Source: Sclerotiophoma versabilis
Taxonomy: Eukaryota; Ascomycota; Dothideomycetes; Pleosporales; Didymellaceae
NCBI GenBank assembly: GCA_012274445.1
Contig: JAAROD010000058.1
Coordinates: 310,001 to 374,000, forward strand
DNA length: 64,000 nucleotides
Direction of reading: 5' to 3'
This document shows positions 32,601 to 41,773 of the stretch, in pieces. The first letter of the stretch is position 1. The number at the start of each line of letters is the position of its first letter. Made by a program: the position numbers and the translations under genes. The notes below the pieces were generated by a model. It ran no database searches and had not been told where the DNA came from. It saw only the letters and a list, made by a program, of their open reading frames with translations.

Positions 32601-32780
32601 ATCGCCCTTTCTGCCAACGTTCTCGGTGACGTTTACGCAAAGTGTGTCGAGGCCGGCTTCAACTCTTACGTCACCAAACCAGTCGCTTTCAAGGAACTTT
32701 CTCTCGTCATGACGAAATTCGTCGATCCATCTGATCCATCGAAACCCCCGGAACTCATGAAGCTGAAAGACAAATCTTGA
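26658..32780 (+). CDS. Hybrid histidine kinase with split GAF-like, two PAS and REC domains
   Basis: Two short introns (32295-32345 and 32460-32507) sit in the receiver region; both are multiples of three, so reading through them keeps frame and would add spurious residues. Spliced length is 2007. A disordered N-terminus precedes a GAF-like domain that seems split (about 288-345, then NTGVNRVLERGRLVTLTRDY near 505, then a segment around 650-760). PAS 1 is about 957-1077 and PAS 2 about 1092-1274. The dimerisation/phosphoacceptor box is SNMSHEIRTPLNGIS with His1300. The ATPase shows NVVGNAIKFTPKG, DTGRGF and GGTGLGLAIS. After a Ser/Pro-rich linker comes a degenerate receiver-like fold (about 1697-1815), then the true receiver (VEDN near 1871, Asp1919 in CDLHMPNKDG, Lys1974 in VTKP). 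It should autophosphorylate and relay phosphate to Ypd1 and response regulators, in response to an unknown signal. The fungal group number was not assigned. Confidence 0.93.
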   Translation: MTREHQPPPSSTDVTASSTQTPPNPQQQQQHASPNAPPRPPLQRLPRSAAPPRTSPAEDPRSPGPRPEDDNASATDTDTDMSEDETQTGNNGAGGRSLADVVPQGKASPDEVEIERLRSLQLKILQQQQRQRMRNVSGNAAHTSPGARRVSPIKEEPISALSPTLEGAFASTPSPLPTGATTSTESTESARTIRGSVPPTPAGHQALRTPSYPFPTVPNTPRWASSFHMPFTNLSPTVSAIHCREWAAPKDRIASESSTPAASTTPFAPGERVHSFTDIEDPRYPSPNLYELVLQLGTEPGLAAWWTAVTTIMRDCYGAERATLAVPADASDIENVPWGQKTTWTATFDNDSPRAATYQDAPSSKSQNIRVQQPTPQPEEKPSTVIPNRRPKLFSHHSFAGYERQKPDAASPDSPTPMIPARPRGPLRAASHVAQPPAKEHPLRQVSQASFDGLSSPFPGFHNASNRDPSFSDPDFSSVGGEPTTSTAVFSVLRALDHEPDALIDNTGVNRVLERGRLVTLTRDYSTSMSTSRENLAEKEKSEENKPSTDKAGAAGSEAHKAGRSHAGITAKPGSLGVGSLGLRPRYEEYEQYPASPWAQSPAPSPAIQNDAEANPFFATSNVDEETFNPSKSPQDYTQYGVVEAIGVDRASTVTHIPLIHPTLSQVMHAADTGTPAQTPGLSRRQSEQSTQTSTHQRDNHLRRAPIAILSILSPVVPYPRNLTNSLKHLAPHLATSFSNAWQFTNALVQVNSARQRRAVGQGPGSTNISDPESLDDLLHLDLGDISNSAPGSVTSPSDYSGRSKHSPGGSITGTPGWDAASLGFSSKHSISSTPGHLTGSEAVESYFDAKKRTTRAPSQSKVAEKKVEKRASVNPVVEYYEDDVPTPKNEQGVTKDESSTAAKKPQHQRGHSLLHSYGADFGSSFQSLPTATTPGGRTPATPGHGRRNSITETFDMPPPSESLLRTIIDSLPVQIFTAAPTTGAITWVNSKFLIYGGQDTRQVLQDPWESIHPDDRESYLEQWNKSLRTGQQLQKKVRLKRFDNCYRWFYVRVAPLKNKRQQIVHWIGTNMDFHEQHLAELNSARQQETAASEAKYRALANSSPQIVFVVSNRRGLTFCNSQWTTFSGQAEKDALVNGFLEYVHPDDVIKCKLPDIGEDGSTNVPTSVPPEHSRHNSQNSSSSDDSSETDRTVTSPGSSPEKMDMPQAKLSKLASTGILKVSKDAHGRAFYSTEVRLRNKDGEYRWHLVRILLEKALAEDSAEESWYGTATDINDHKLLEQTLKETMDAKTRFLSNMSHEIRTPLNGISGMVNFLQDSPLNAEQLEHVNIINSSTASLLNLINDILDLSKVEAGMIKLSMEWLHLPSLLEEVNDLNMGLAIQKGLELNYLIEDGVPSMVKGDKFRIRQVLLNVVGNAIKFTPKGEIFVRCKLQSPERSGSLDENETMIRFEVIDTGRGFTESEAKYLFKRFSQIDASSTRQHGGTGLGLAISMQFVELHGGKMDARSVPGKGSTFFFTIKFGLPTATDFPKPLVATPLTPATELATVVPPLPAAQPSPLQKPAFPQISGSAQNAQLRRVSSAASEQSVKSPPVSSAVSIRSQDSPSLSSGSSDHSLTSAALTGKSSLRSERSSASSFLADSRLTSPDPDISLSLPPKRADSQHTTSTESLASEDTARPASAPPGPGTSPLAQPPMYSILVVCPLVHSREATIRHIKNTLPQGIPHQVTGEESLVSAQRMLGGESPIIFTHVVLVLHDTAEVHAIMDQIFSSVHYGNTSVVVVSDPSQKKELIKEAPVYDYEQLASDRRLQFIYRPLKPSKFAVIFDPEKQRESSTDRNQDTAQQVVVSQKLVFEELKRRLGGKGHKVLLVEDNQINQTVRILSASSSAYLLTYTQVILKFLAKIDVTTDTVLDGVQCTETVFSKPPGYYSIILVGQTQPHSQYILTTFQCDLHMPNKDGYQACKEIRRWERKHGYRRHPIIALSANVLGDVYAKCVEAGFNSYVTKPVAFKELSLVMTKFVDPSDPSKPPELMKLKDKS

Positions 32781-33586
32781 AGAAAGAGACGGCCACTTTT
32801 TACCACACTACGAATGCCTTGAATACCAGAAAGGCGAGCGTCAATAGGAATCTTACATACGTAGCACTCGGGATATGTGTACGCACTACAGGTTCGCGAC
32901 CTCAACGACGCACTTTTTACTGACTGATTGGGCGGTTTCACAAGGTCACTAGGGATGATATATGCATAGAGTAGAGGCTGCAGTATATCCACTGTTTTAC
33001 GCGCGTTGGTTCAAAATGTTGTTTTTTTGCTGTTTTCCGTTGCATCTTGGAGGGCTCAGGCTAGGGTCAGGGATGTAATGTTTGGAATGGGCATCGTCAT
33101 TGTGCATTGATTACGGCATTGAAGGCGCTGGGCTGCAATGCATGGCGTTGCGTTGCTAATCGAGATGCTTTGTTGTCTTGGAGACATATATCATGACGGT
33201 GCGTGCTTGAAGGACAGAAGGATCAATGGGTGGAATACAAAGGGGCGAGCTACGGCTTCGGGTCCTGGGCATGTACGATAGAGTTAGCTGGTGGGGAGGA
33301 ATTAAGATATCAAGATACCAGCAAATAGCTATTTGTTACTTCTCTCTACATGATGATGTGGCAACTTGATTTCGATATGATCAAGAAGCTCCCTCCCCGG
33401 AGCCTATATGCTCCATCCTCTGGAAGTCCGAGCGTTGTGATATCTCAGGTGTGGCTAGTTGATGTATAGTAACGGCCACTAGCGGCAAAGCAACGATAGT
33501 GCGCTTATCGATAGCGATTGCCCAAAAATTTCTTGACATCGGAGACGTGACGCGCGACAACACCAGCTTCCCAACTCGATAACATA
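32781..33586. other. Intergenic, no gene seen
   Basis: 3' flank of the histidine kinase and promoter of LCP5. Nothing else supported. Confidence 0.5.
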
Positions 33587-34654
33587 ATGGCGGTCGACAA
33601 CTCGTTGGAGTCGCTCCTCGCGACACTCACAACTTCTATACAATCTGCGACCGAGGCCCTGCCCCAGGAGGACATTCTTCCGCCGAAGGAAGGCATTTCG
33701 CTCCTCGATGTCAAGAACGAGCTTCTGCTCTCCTACCTGCAAAACCTTGTTTTCCTCATACTGCTTAAACTGCGAGCACGTTCTTCGGGCGCAAGCGACC
33801 AGCTGTATCCGCAGGATGAGGTGGTCCAGAAGCTTGTTGAGCTCCGGATCTACCTCGAGAAGGGCGTTCGACCACTCGAAAACCGGCTGAAATACAACAT
33901 CGACAAGATCATCCGCAGCGCAGACGATGCTGCCCGCCGCACCGCCCAAGTGACCGCAAAGCCGAAAGCGAGACAGGCACGCAACGACACTGGCTCTGGC
34001 TCTGACGAGAGCGACGCTGAATCCGCCGCCTCAGACCAGACGGCCGACTCAGAAGACGAAATGGCCTACGCACCCAACAAAGCCGCCGTCCTCCGCGCAC
34101 AGCCAGAAGAGCCCTCGACGCGCGACCGCGAATCGGCCAAAGACGGTATCTACCGCCCACCTAAGATCACGCCCATGGCCATGCCCACAACCGAAGGCCG
34201 CGCAGAGCGCCGCGACCGCCGCCCCAACAAGTCGGCCACCCTGGATGAATTCATCGCAACCGAACTCTCTTCTGCACCCATCGCCGAACCTTCCATCGGC
34301 AGCACCATCACCCACGGCGGACGACACACAAAATCCGAGAAGGAGCGACGCGAAGAGCACGAGAGGCGCGAATACGAAGAGGCCAACTTCACTCGTCTGG
34401 CGCCCAAGACCAAGAAAGAGCAGAGGAAGGAGGACAGGGGCAGGACAGGCGGTTTTGGCGGCGAGGAGTGGAGAGGGCTCGGCGCGGGCATTGACAGGAT
34501 TGAGAGGCTTACGCAGAAGAAGGGCGGGAGTAAGACAGGCAGTCTCGAGAAGAGCAGGAAGAGGCCGGTGGAGGATGGGCCGAGGGGGAGTGGAAGTGCG
34601 GCGGGCGATGCGTTCGAGAAGAGGAGGAAGATCGTTGGGAGGTATCGGAAGTAG
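33587..34654 (+). CDS. LCP5: Lcp5/neuroguidin, SSU processome protein
   Basis: Single exon, 355 residues. The N-terminal Sas10/Utp3/C1D domain (residues about 10-105) is clear: ISLLDVKNELLLSYLQNLVF, RARSSG, VVQKLVELRIYLEKGVRPLE and RLKYNIDKI. This is followed by an acidic Ser/Asp/Glu stretch, the conserved YRPPKITPM motif (about residue 186) and RKSATL-like sequence, and a basic C-terminus (EKSRKRP, FEKRRKIVGRYRK) typical of the family. The protein acts in the nucleolus with U3 snoRNP in early 18S rRNA processing; it is essential in yeast. Length equals the family norm (about 350). No oddity was seen. Confidence 0.93.
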   Translation: MAVDNSLESLLATLTTSIQSATEALPQEDILPPKEGISLLDVKNELLLSYLQNLVFLILLKLRARSSGASDQLYPQDEVVQKLVELRIYLEKGVRPLENRLKYNIDKIIRSADDAARRTAQVTAKPKARQARNDTGSGSDESDAESAASDQTADSEDEMAYAPNKAAVLRAQPEEPSTRDRESAKDGIYRPPKITPMAMPTTEGRAERRDRRPNKSATLDEFIATELSSAPIAEPSIGSTITHGGRHTKSEKERREEHERREYEEANFTRLAPKTKKEQRKEDRGRTGGFGGEEWRGLGAGIDRIERLTQKKGGSKTGSLEKSRKRPVEDGPRGSGSAAGDAFEKRRKIVGRYRK

Positions 34655-34832
34655 CATGGTAAACCTTTATAGGCTGAAGACAAATATTTTACGTGCTGAG
34701 CACGAGGTCACTGTGGGTGGGATTGCTCTTTCCTCACTGCCCTCGTGGCAGCTCCTTCCTACATCGAGCCTCACTAGGCACAAATTTCGCCTGAGACGCA
34801 ACTCACTCACTCACATCCTGCATTTTCTCTCG

Positions 34833-35958
34833 ATGTTTGCTCTGTATCGCCTTCTCACCATGTACCTGCTCCGCTTCCTCTTGACAGCCCTCTCCCTACT
34901 CTTCGCCTTAGTCAGGAGTGCTTCAGCCATTCCCAGACACTCAAACATCTCCACTTGCACAGGGTAGGAGGTACACCGCTCTACTCCAAGTTCCCCACAC
35001 TAACCAGTACAGCGGCGTACTCTACTTCGCCGCTCACCCAGCCGACACCCTGCTCTACCAGACCCCAGATCTCTTCCACGATCTCTACGTCTACAAGTGC
35101 GTCACAGCTATCCTCTTCACGTCCGGCGACCGCGGCATTGAAGGCAACCACTCTCGTTCCCTCGAACAGGGCATTGAAACCGCGTACTCATGGATGAGCG
35201 GCCTGGCACTCGGTAATCAGACATGGCTGGCGAAAACAGTCCGGATTGGCGACGCAGCCGTGAGGGTGAGTAAGCACCGTGACACAGACAATATCCAGAT
35301 TGTGTATTTGCGGCTGCCAGATGGTGGACCTGTTGGCTCTGGGTATATGGCAAATGATGGCGAGTCGTTGAGGAAGTTATACATGGGCGATATCAAGAGC
35401 TTTATGACTACAGACGGGAACGCGACATACACGCTCGAGTCGCTTAAGAACTTGCTCGCGGACATACTTAGTGATGTTGCTGCGCCCGAAGTCCATGTGC
35501 TGGACTACAAGACTGGTGTTCCTGACGAAGAGGGTGGGAAAGAAGATCATGCGGACCATGCTGTATCGGCGAGACTTGTCGTGGATGTTATGAAGCGGGA
35601 GAATAGCAGGGCAAAGCTTCAAGGGTAGCGTCATCCACTCGACACAGAGCAGCGCACGATTACTAACAGAAGCAGATATGCCAGCGGCTTTGCACGCAAG
35701 TTCACTGCAAACCTCAACCAGACCGGTCTCGAGTTTAAGAGGAAGGTCACTGCGTTTCTCACTTATGCACAGTACGATCAGCACATGGTATGGTTTTCCC
35801 CAGAGGTACTCTATGGAGCATCCACTAAATCGAAATAGTGCAAGACCTATGACGAGTGCCTGGACAACCTTGAAGACGATACACAGGGCAAGCTGTTCCC
35901 GGACCATGATGTGATGTACATCACTGAGTCGCTGGAGCGGGAGTACTATGTCGCATGA
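34833..35958 (+). CDS. Secreted PIG-L/LmbE-like deacetylase with altered HPDD motif
   Basis: Model: exons 34833-34963, 35013-35624, 35676-35787 and 35839-35958, 324 residues; introns 49, 51 and 51 nt. The first intron has a CACTAACC branch and acceptor TACAG. A signal peptide covers residues 1-32; a second in-frame ATG at 34860 would give a shorter one. The body shows the PIG-L fold signatures: VLYFAAHPADTLLYQTPDL, ILFTSGDRG, YSWMSGLALGNQTW and DHADHAVSARLV. The usual zinc/catalytic box is AHPDD; here the first Asp is Ala (A54), while His52, Asp55 and the DHADH histidines remain. In characterised relatives that Asp is the catalytic base, so activity may be lost or changed. GPI biosynthesis PIG-L is an ER membrane enzyme; this exported branch has no defined substrate. 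The end (KLFPDHDVMYITESLEREYY) is typical of fungal members. Confidence 0.82.
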
Positions 35959-36286
35959 ATGCCGCCTTTGTCTGATTTAGCAGATAGAGTATGCAGGTGT
36001 CTACACATCGGTCTACAACGGAGGTCATAGTCGGAAGTCGCAAGCAAACGCTGAAAGAGGAAGGACACGAGGTGTTGTGCTCGGATTGGGACTATCGACT
36101 TACGAGACAAAAATATGCGTAAGACACTATATATATTTATATATTTATATATATGTATATATATAATACAAACTTCAGAACATATTGACGCTAACCAAAG
36201 AACTTATGCAATTTACACGCCAGCCAATTCAAATCCTACACAAATCCCGCGCAAGACCGAGAAAGCGCGCCATCTCAACGCTCACC
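35959..36286. other. Short convergent intergenic region
   Basis: Holds an AT microsatellite (36127-36167) between two 3' ends. No gene. Confidence 0.5.
36127..36167 (+). repeat. TA/TTTA-rich simple repeat
   Basis: Runs of TATATATATTTATATATTTA and similar, about 40 bases, in a convergent 3' region. It may act in transcript 3'-end formation for either gene. Confidence 0.8.
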
Positions 36287-38182
36287 TCACTCCCCTCCCT
36301 TCCACCCTCGTCTCCTCTGCTCCCCGAATATGTCACCAGCCGAAAATTGCCCCCGCTGAGCTTGACCGTCAACAGACTCCCATGAGTCCTCGCTATCAAC
36401 TTTACTTCCTACCTGCGGCGATGGCGCTGCTGAGTCCACACGGGCACGTGAGGATAGAAACGGCATCGGGGGAGGAATAGGGATAGGTGGCGAGGAAAAA
36501 GCTGGTGATGAAGCAGCGGGTGACGAAAAGCGGGGTGGCGAAGTGCTGGATAAGCGTTTCACGGGGACCGGGGGTTTTGGTTTCGCTGCTGTCGGGGGAG
36601 GAGGGGGTGAAGTGGGCTTCCTGGGAGCCGGGGAGGTAGATTTCGTTGTCGGAGGGAGGGGCGGGGCTGTGGGGATCGAGCGAGTAGTATAGCTCGCTGT
36701 CTTGTCGACCGTGTCCCAGTCTGATTCGGCCTGCGAGGAAGTCCGGTCCCACGGCGCGTGTGTAGCAGGAGAGGCAGGTGTCACTGTAGTAGATGTCGTT
36801 TCTGAAGTAGTCGTGTGCTCTGCTGAGAGCTTCTCTTGCTCGGCTTCCCAGGCTCGTTGCTTGGCAAGTCGCGCTGCTAGTTCGGATGTCGGACCTGTTT
36901 CTTCTGGCGCAGGCATGCTTCTCGATCCTACTCTTGAGCTCATGTTCTTCCTCCAGTCTGGCATCGATGTAGTTGGTGTGCCTACAAGATTGGGTTGCTG
37001 GATCTTATAGTCGCTTGGGCTTGAGGTTATTGTTCCTGCTAAGCGACCCATTGGCGTCAGTGGAGCTTTGATGTTAGGCGAGGCCATGGGAGGTTTGGGC
37101 TGCTGAGTTTGCTTCTGAGATGGATGTAGGGGCACTGGTCGATTTCCGATCCTCATGTGACCGTATTCCTGAACTCCATGATGGCCGGTGAGCTTCGCTG
37201 GGTTGATGATTGCCGGACTCGTGGGTGGCTTGGATGTCGGCGATGATGGCTGCGTTGGCACTGGAGACGCAGGTTCTGGAGTAGCTGACTTTCTCTCTCT
37301 AGCCTTCGCCAGGGCGCGCTCCATCTCATCATTTGCCCTCTTCTTTGCGGCAAGCTCCTCTTCTGCTTTTCTCCTGGCTTCCTGGTAGGCTTCTTGTTCA
37401 CGCTGGGCTTCTGCGTCTTCAAGCTCCTGTAGCTGCTGTTTCAACTTCGCTTCGCGCTCTGCTTCCTCTTCTTCTTTTAGTTTACGAGCCTTGCGTTCAA
37501 GTTCATGATTCTGCGCCTTAATCTTCTTTTGGTGCTCAGCTTCCTCTTGGTCCCGCAGCCGAGCGTCTTCGTCACGTTTTCTTTGCAGCTTACGCTCGTA
37601 TTCCTTTTGATCTAGTTTATCTCTTTTCTCCTGAAGATCTGCCTCCTCCTTCTCTCGGCGCCTAGCATCCTTTTCTCTTTGTCGGCGAGCTTCCTGGTCC
37701 GCAACCCATAGATCCTCTCGACGCTTCTTCTCCTCAGCAGCTTTCCGCTGCTCGGCTGCAGCGGCTCGTTGTTCAGCTTGACGTTTTCGCTTGCGTTCAG
37801 CCTCCTTGTTCGCTTCTTCCTGCGCAAGTCGCGCTCTGTCTTTAGCCAGGCGTGCTTTTTCTGCTTGATCCGCTCTCTCAGCGTCTTCTCGGCGTCTCTG
37901 GTCTCGTTCGCGAGCGGTTTTGTCCTTTTCAGCAGCCTTCAGTGACTCCTCCATCGCGGCTGCCAGCTCCCGAGCATCCCATCCGTCCTGTTGCTTCTGT
38001 GTGCAGTCGGCGCACGTCCCATTCCTTTTCCGCGTCAGGACTTTGGTCCCACGTTCTTTGTGCTGCCGGTTGTCTGGTTGGCAGTGTACGCCAGCTTGCT
38101 CGAAATATTTGCACGAGCTTGTGTCAATGTGATCTCGCTTCCTATGGCCACATTCGAGATGGGTGTATGTGAAGTTGCACAT
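36287..38182 (-). CDS. Cys-rich N-terminus plus long coiled-coil protein
   Basis: 631 residues from the ATG at 38182; the frame remains open a few codons further but without ATG. The first 60 residues hold six cysteines (2, 11, 24, 34, 57, 60) and several histidines in an arrangement (MCNFTYTHLECGHRKRDHID; NGTCADC) that looks zinc-binding. Residues about 65-330 are a highly charged Glu/Lys/Arg/Gln/Ala run, predicted as a long single helix or coiled coil. From about 330 the chain is Pro/Ser/Thr-rich with patches such as HMRIGNRPVP and MPDWRKNM, and near the C-terminus VDSEDSWESVDG. No enzymatic domain was found. This layout occurs in fungal proteins of unknown function. It shares a divergent promoter region with the complex I gene. 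Confidence 0.8.
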   Translation of the reverse strand: MCNFTYTHLECGHRKRDHIDTSSCKYFEQAGVHCQPDNRQHKERGTKVLTRKRNGTCADCTQKQQDGWDARELAAAMEESLKAAEKDKTARERDQRRREDAERADQAEKARLAKDRARLAQEEANKEAERKRKRQAEQRAAAAEQRKAAEEKKRREDLWVADQEARRQREKDARRREKEEADLQEKRDKLDQKEYERKLQRKRDEDARLRDQEEAEHQKKIKAQNHELERKARKLKEEEEAEREAKLKQQLQELEDAEAQREQEAYQEARRKAEEELAAKKRANDEMERALAKARERKSATPEPASPVPTQPSSPTSKPPTSPAIINPAKLTGHHGVQEYGHMRIGNRPVPLHPSQKQTQQPKPPMASPNIKAPLTPMGRLAGTITSSPSDYKIQQPNLVGTPTTSMPDWRKNMSSRVGSRSMPAPEETGPTSELAARLAKQRAWEAEQEKLSAEHTTTSETTSTTVTPASPATHAPWDRTSSQAESDWDTVDKTASYTTRSIPTAPPLPPTTKSTSPAPRKPTSPPPPPTAAKPKPPVPVKRLSSTSPPRFSSPAASSPAFSSPPIPIPPPMPFLSSRARVDSAAPSPQVGSKVDSEDSWESVDGQAQRGQFSAGDIFGEQRRRGWKGGE

Positions 38183-39044
38183 GCTGGGTGCCCAAAGCAA
38201 GGGTTAGCTTTAGTGACGTGCTGCTGAACGCAGGGGATGATGTTTTAAGCATGATTGTAGGTCGCGTGGGTTATATGGAGTGTTGTCCATGTGACTTCCC
38301 AGCTGAGAAGTGGAGCGCATGGATGTATTCGCGTTAGTGTTTAGCATGTTGTCACTGTTAGTTGCATACGTTGACAGCAATACAGACGTGTGAATAGCTG
38401 GTTGTTCGCCTTGCTCCACAAAAGTGAGGCGCAAGCGCCAATCGAGGTTCTGGAATCAACTTGGAACACTGAGAACAAAAAGCTGCGGGTGCCGCGCTGG
38501 CAACATGGTGCGTCTTGACCGCCTTACTCTGTGAGTGTCACGTGGGTCCATATGGTTCGCCTTTGCTTTGAGGCTGGGTGTGGGTACGGTGTGGATATTG
38601 CCTCTGGCAGTGCATCGCAGCCGGCTCGGAGCGACGGCTGCTTTAAAGAACGCAGGCTCTCATGGCATGGCGACGAGTCAGATAGTGATTTGCATGTAAA
38701 CGGTCGAGAACCAGAATGATGCAGCGACAATGGCAAAAGTGTCTATTGGGTGATGATCGCGTTGTATGAGGTTGTTGTCTCCGATGACGAGTGTCGAAAA
38801 TCAAGTTATTTCCGGGCTCACTATGTAGCTGGCCGACTGATTTGTTGTTGCGCCAGGTCTCGACTTGATCAAGTGTTGCAGTGTCCTCGATGTGGTGGTG
38901 GAATGGTGATAGGTAGATCGAAGGGTAGCTGGGGATAATTGCTTCACGGTGATTGGTCATCAGTTTGGCCGTGCCCGAAAAGCGTCGACGACATCACGAA
39001 GCTGCTGTTGCCATCGTCCTGCAGTCCAACCACAACCCTCCATA
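38183..39044. other. Divergent promoter region
   Basis: 862 bases between the coiled-coil gene and the complex I 24 kDa gene. No gene seen. Part of it may be a 5' leader intron of the coiled-coil gene, since GCACCCAG directly precedes its ATG. Confidence 0.5.
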
Positions 39045-40028
39045 ATGGCCTCGAAACTGGTACCTTTCGCCTTCCGCAGCGCCTCGCGTGCCCTGCGTGT
39101 CCAGCGCCCTCAATGGCGCGCATTCAGCGTTTCCTCGCCGGCGCGGAGCGACAACCTCATGGTTGTGAGTACCTCTTACAGCCTCCAGACGTCAATTGCA
39201 CTGCTGACACAGCGTACAGCACCGCGACACACCCGAAAACAACCCGTCGATTCCCTTCAAGTTCACGGAGCAGAATGAGCAGCTCATCAAGGAGATTGTC
39301 TCGCGATACCCCTCCAACTACAAGAAGGCGGCTGTCATGCCGCTCCTCGATCTCGGCCAGCGACAACACGGATTCTGCAGCATCAGCGTCATGAACGAGG
39401 TTGCGCGGTTATTGGAGATGCCGCCCATGCGTGTGTACGAGGTCGCCACCTTCTACACCATGTACAACAGGAGCCCCGTGGGCAAGTACCACGTGCAGGT
39501 CTGCACAACGGTAAGAACGAGCAAAGGCGAGTGATGGGGGCATATCCTGACAATGACCAGACCCCCTGCATGCTCCGCAACAGCGACGCCGTCATGAAGG
39601 CCTGCGAGGACACTCTGGGCATCCACCACGGCCAGACCACCAAGGACGGGCTCTTCACCATGACCGAGGTCGAATGCCTTGGCGCCTGCGCAAACGCCCC
39701 CATGGTCCAGATCAACGATGATTTCTACGAGGACCTGACCTACGAGACCACGCAGTCGCTGCTCAACGCTCTCAAGCACGCTACCGAGACCACCGGCGCG
39801 CAGCCAGGCGCTCCCGGTCTTGCCAGCGGAAGCGGTGCCGACCAGGGCAGCAAGGGCGAGGCTGCGCTCAACTCGCAGGGCCGAGGATACGCAGCTGGCG
39901 GCGTCCAGGTCCCGTCTCCCGGTCCTCTGAGCGGAAGGAAGAGCTGCGAGCCCGCTGGCGGCCTGACAGCGCTGAAGGGCGAGTTCTGGGGTAATGAGAA
40001 GCTGAGGACGGACGGAGCTCTTGACTGA
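39045..40028 (+). CDS. nuo-24: NADH:ubiquinone oxidoreductase 24 kDa subunit
   Basis: Model: exons 39045-39164, 39220-39510 and 39561-40028, 292 residues; introns 55 and 50 nt. The start is a mitochondrial presequence (MASKLVPFAFRSASRALRVQ...FSVSSPARS). The thioredoxin-like ferredoxin domain follows, with KKAAVMPLLDLGQRQHGF, VYEVATFYTMYNR and the [2Fe-2S] ligands in CTTTPC and CLGAC (spacings C-x4-C and C-x3-C). This NDUFV2/NuoE homologue sits in the peripheral arm of complex I next to the 51 kDa FMN subunit. The C-terminal extension ends GGLTALKGEFWGNE, as in other fungi. Length is normal. Confidence 0.95.
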
Positions 40029-40676
40029 GCGTGTAAATACCTGTGCTTGTCTCTTTTCCCGGCATCTGAACTCATTGCAACGGGCAGTTGATTGCTCGCT
40101 GGCTGTGTAGATTACTCAATACCATTTCCTTCAAACCAGCACATATTCGAACGGCCCATCCTGAACGCCTAGCCTGGAGCCGCGCATTACTAATTGAACA
40201 TGTAGGAAACATGCTACGTTCAAGGACCGATTCCCCAGTTCCTCAGTCCAAACCCAGGACAGCGCCTCACTCCCTGACAAAGCTCTGAACGGATTATCTC
40301 CGTTTCCAAGGCCAGTATCTCCGGTTCTTGGTTCAGCGATTTCCATCAATCCAGACTCTGTCATTTGTCCTCATTCTCTCTACATCCATGTGTAGTGGAC
40401 AGCATCATGGAACCCCCCGCCAATTGTGCCCAGTACCGTGTCCGGTGTTGAAAGGCGATACTCGTCGGTCACTCATTATACCACGCGGTGTCCTTGACGT
40501 GCATACCCATCTACTCGGCACGCTCAAGCGGCCTCCCGTCGTTGACTCTTGATCCACTATTCACCAGTTAACACGCACTCACACACCAACACAACGACCC
40601 AACAAGGTAAACCTCCGCTGCAAAGCCAAGCAGTCATGGAGTCTAATAAAAGCACGCTAAATCCACAGTACACACT
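40029..40676. other. Convergent intergenic region, no gene seen
   Basis: Between the 3' ends of the complex I gene and the Tls1-like gene. Only short frames without domains. Confidence 0.5.
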
Positions 40677-41773
40677 CTACCTCTTATTTCCCTTGGCACC
40701 CGCCTCCTCCCTCCCCCGCTGAGCCATAGCAGCCCTCGCGCTCCGACTGCCGCCCAACTTCGGCCCCTTGGGCTGGTCCTTGGACGCCAGCAGCGGGGCC
40801 GGTCGGCGCGCCTGTCGCTCCTCAGCGGCCTCGAAGTACTCGGCCTGGAAGCGCTGGAGCATGTCCTCGTCGGTGCCGGCGAAGGCGGGTTGCGCGGGTG
40901 CTTCCTCGAAATACTCGATTTTCGCCTCGCGCAGCACGGCTTCTACCATCTGGTCTCGCCGCACGTCTTCGCTGTTTCTGCGCTTGCGGCTGCGATATGG
41001 CTTCCCGTCTCGGCCTAGGCGCGCTTTAGGTGCTGCTGGTTCACTCGCGAGGTGGTGCCAGTCTTTGTGCGAGGAGCGGACGTCGACTTCTTCCAGCATG
41101 CCGTGGCGTGCGGCTGCTTGCGTGCTGAGTTCGGCGGTGTTGACGACGGGATTGCTGGCTGCGGGAGTCTGGACGCGGGTCTCGGCGCAGGCGAGCTGGA
41201 GGTCGGGCGCAATTGCGGCGACGGTGGATTGCAGGTGTGGCGGTATGGGCCAGGCGTACCGGCGGTAGTTCTGCTCAGCCATGCGAGCTTCTACATACAC
41301 CGTCCTGATAGATTAGCCTGTGTCCTCCGCTATCAAACATCTACTACTGTACGTCACCATGCCACAGCTGGATTTGGGGAGAGTTGGTCCACTCACATCT
41401 GCGCATCGTTGCTATCCACCACCTGTCCCGTCTGTACTGCGAAGCGTCCTGCATACTGATCTGACCGCGGTGCTTCCACCTGCACAAGCTCGACCGGAGA
41501 AGTCCGAGAAGTCTCTGGTTTGCGCGCGACATCTTTGAGGCGGTCGCGGGGGCGCTTGCGGTTGCGCAGAATCTCCTTCAGGTTCGGCACGGAATCTTCC
41601 TCGTCCTGTACAGCCTCTGACGCATCGTGTGCTGGTGCGGGTGCAGCATCGGTAGTTTCGTTGCTGGCTGTTGTAGGGACGTCGTTGTCTGTGCGCGCCC
41701 GCTTTGTGTGTGTAGTCTTGCGGCGTTTGAAACGGAGGCTTGGTACTGTGTTGTCGTCTTGCACTATTGTCAT
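40677..41773 (-). CDS. TLS1: Tls1/C9orf78-type splicing-associated protein
   Basis: Model: exons 41773-41397 and 41304-40677, 334 residues; the 92-nt intron lies inside the conserved domain and is needed to join QVVDSNDAQM to TVYVEARMAE. Conserved blocks: PSLRFKRRKTT at the start, NLKEILRNRKRPRDRLK, QYAGRFAVQTGQVVD, RMAEQNYRRYAWPIPPHLQ and RYRKRRNSEDVRRDQ-like sequence (PYRSRKRRNSEDVRRDQMVE). The family (PF07052, human C9orf78, fission yeast Tls1) works with Brr2/spliceosome and affects splicing of shelterin transcripts in S. pombe. The start was chosen at MTIVQDDNTVPSLRF because the conserved part begins there; ATGs upstream at 41863 and 41917 are in frame. Nuclear location is expected. Confidence 0.88.
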
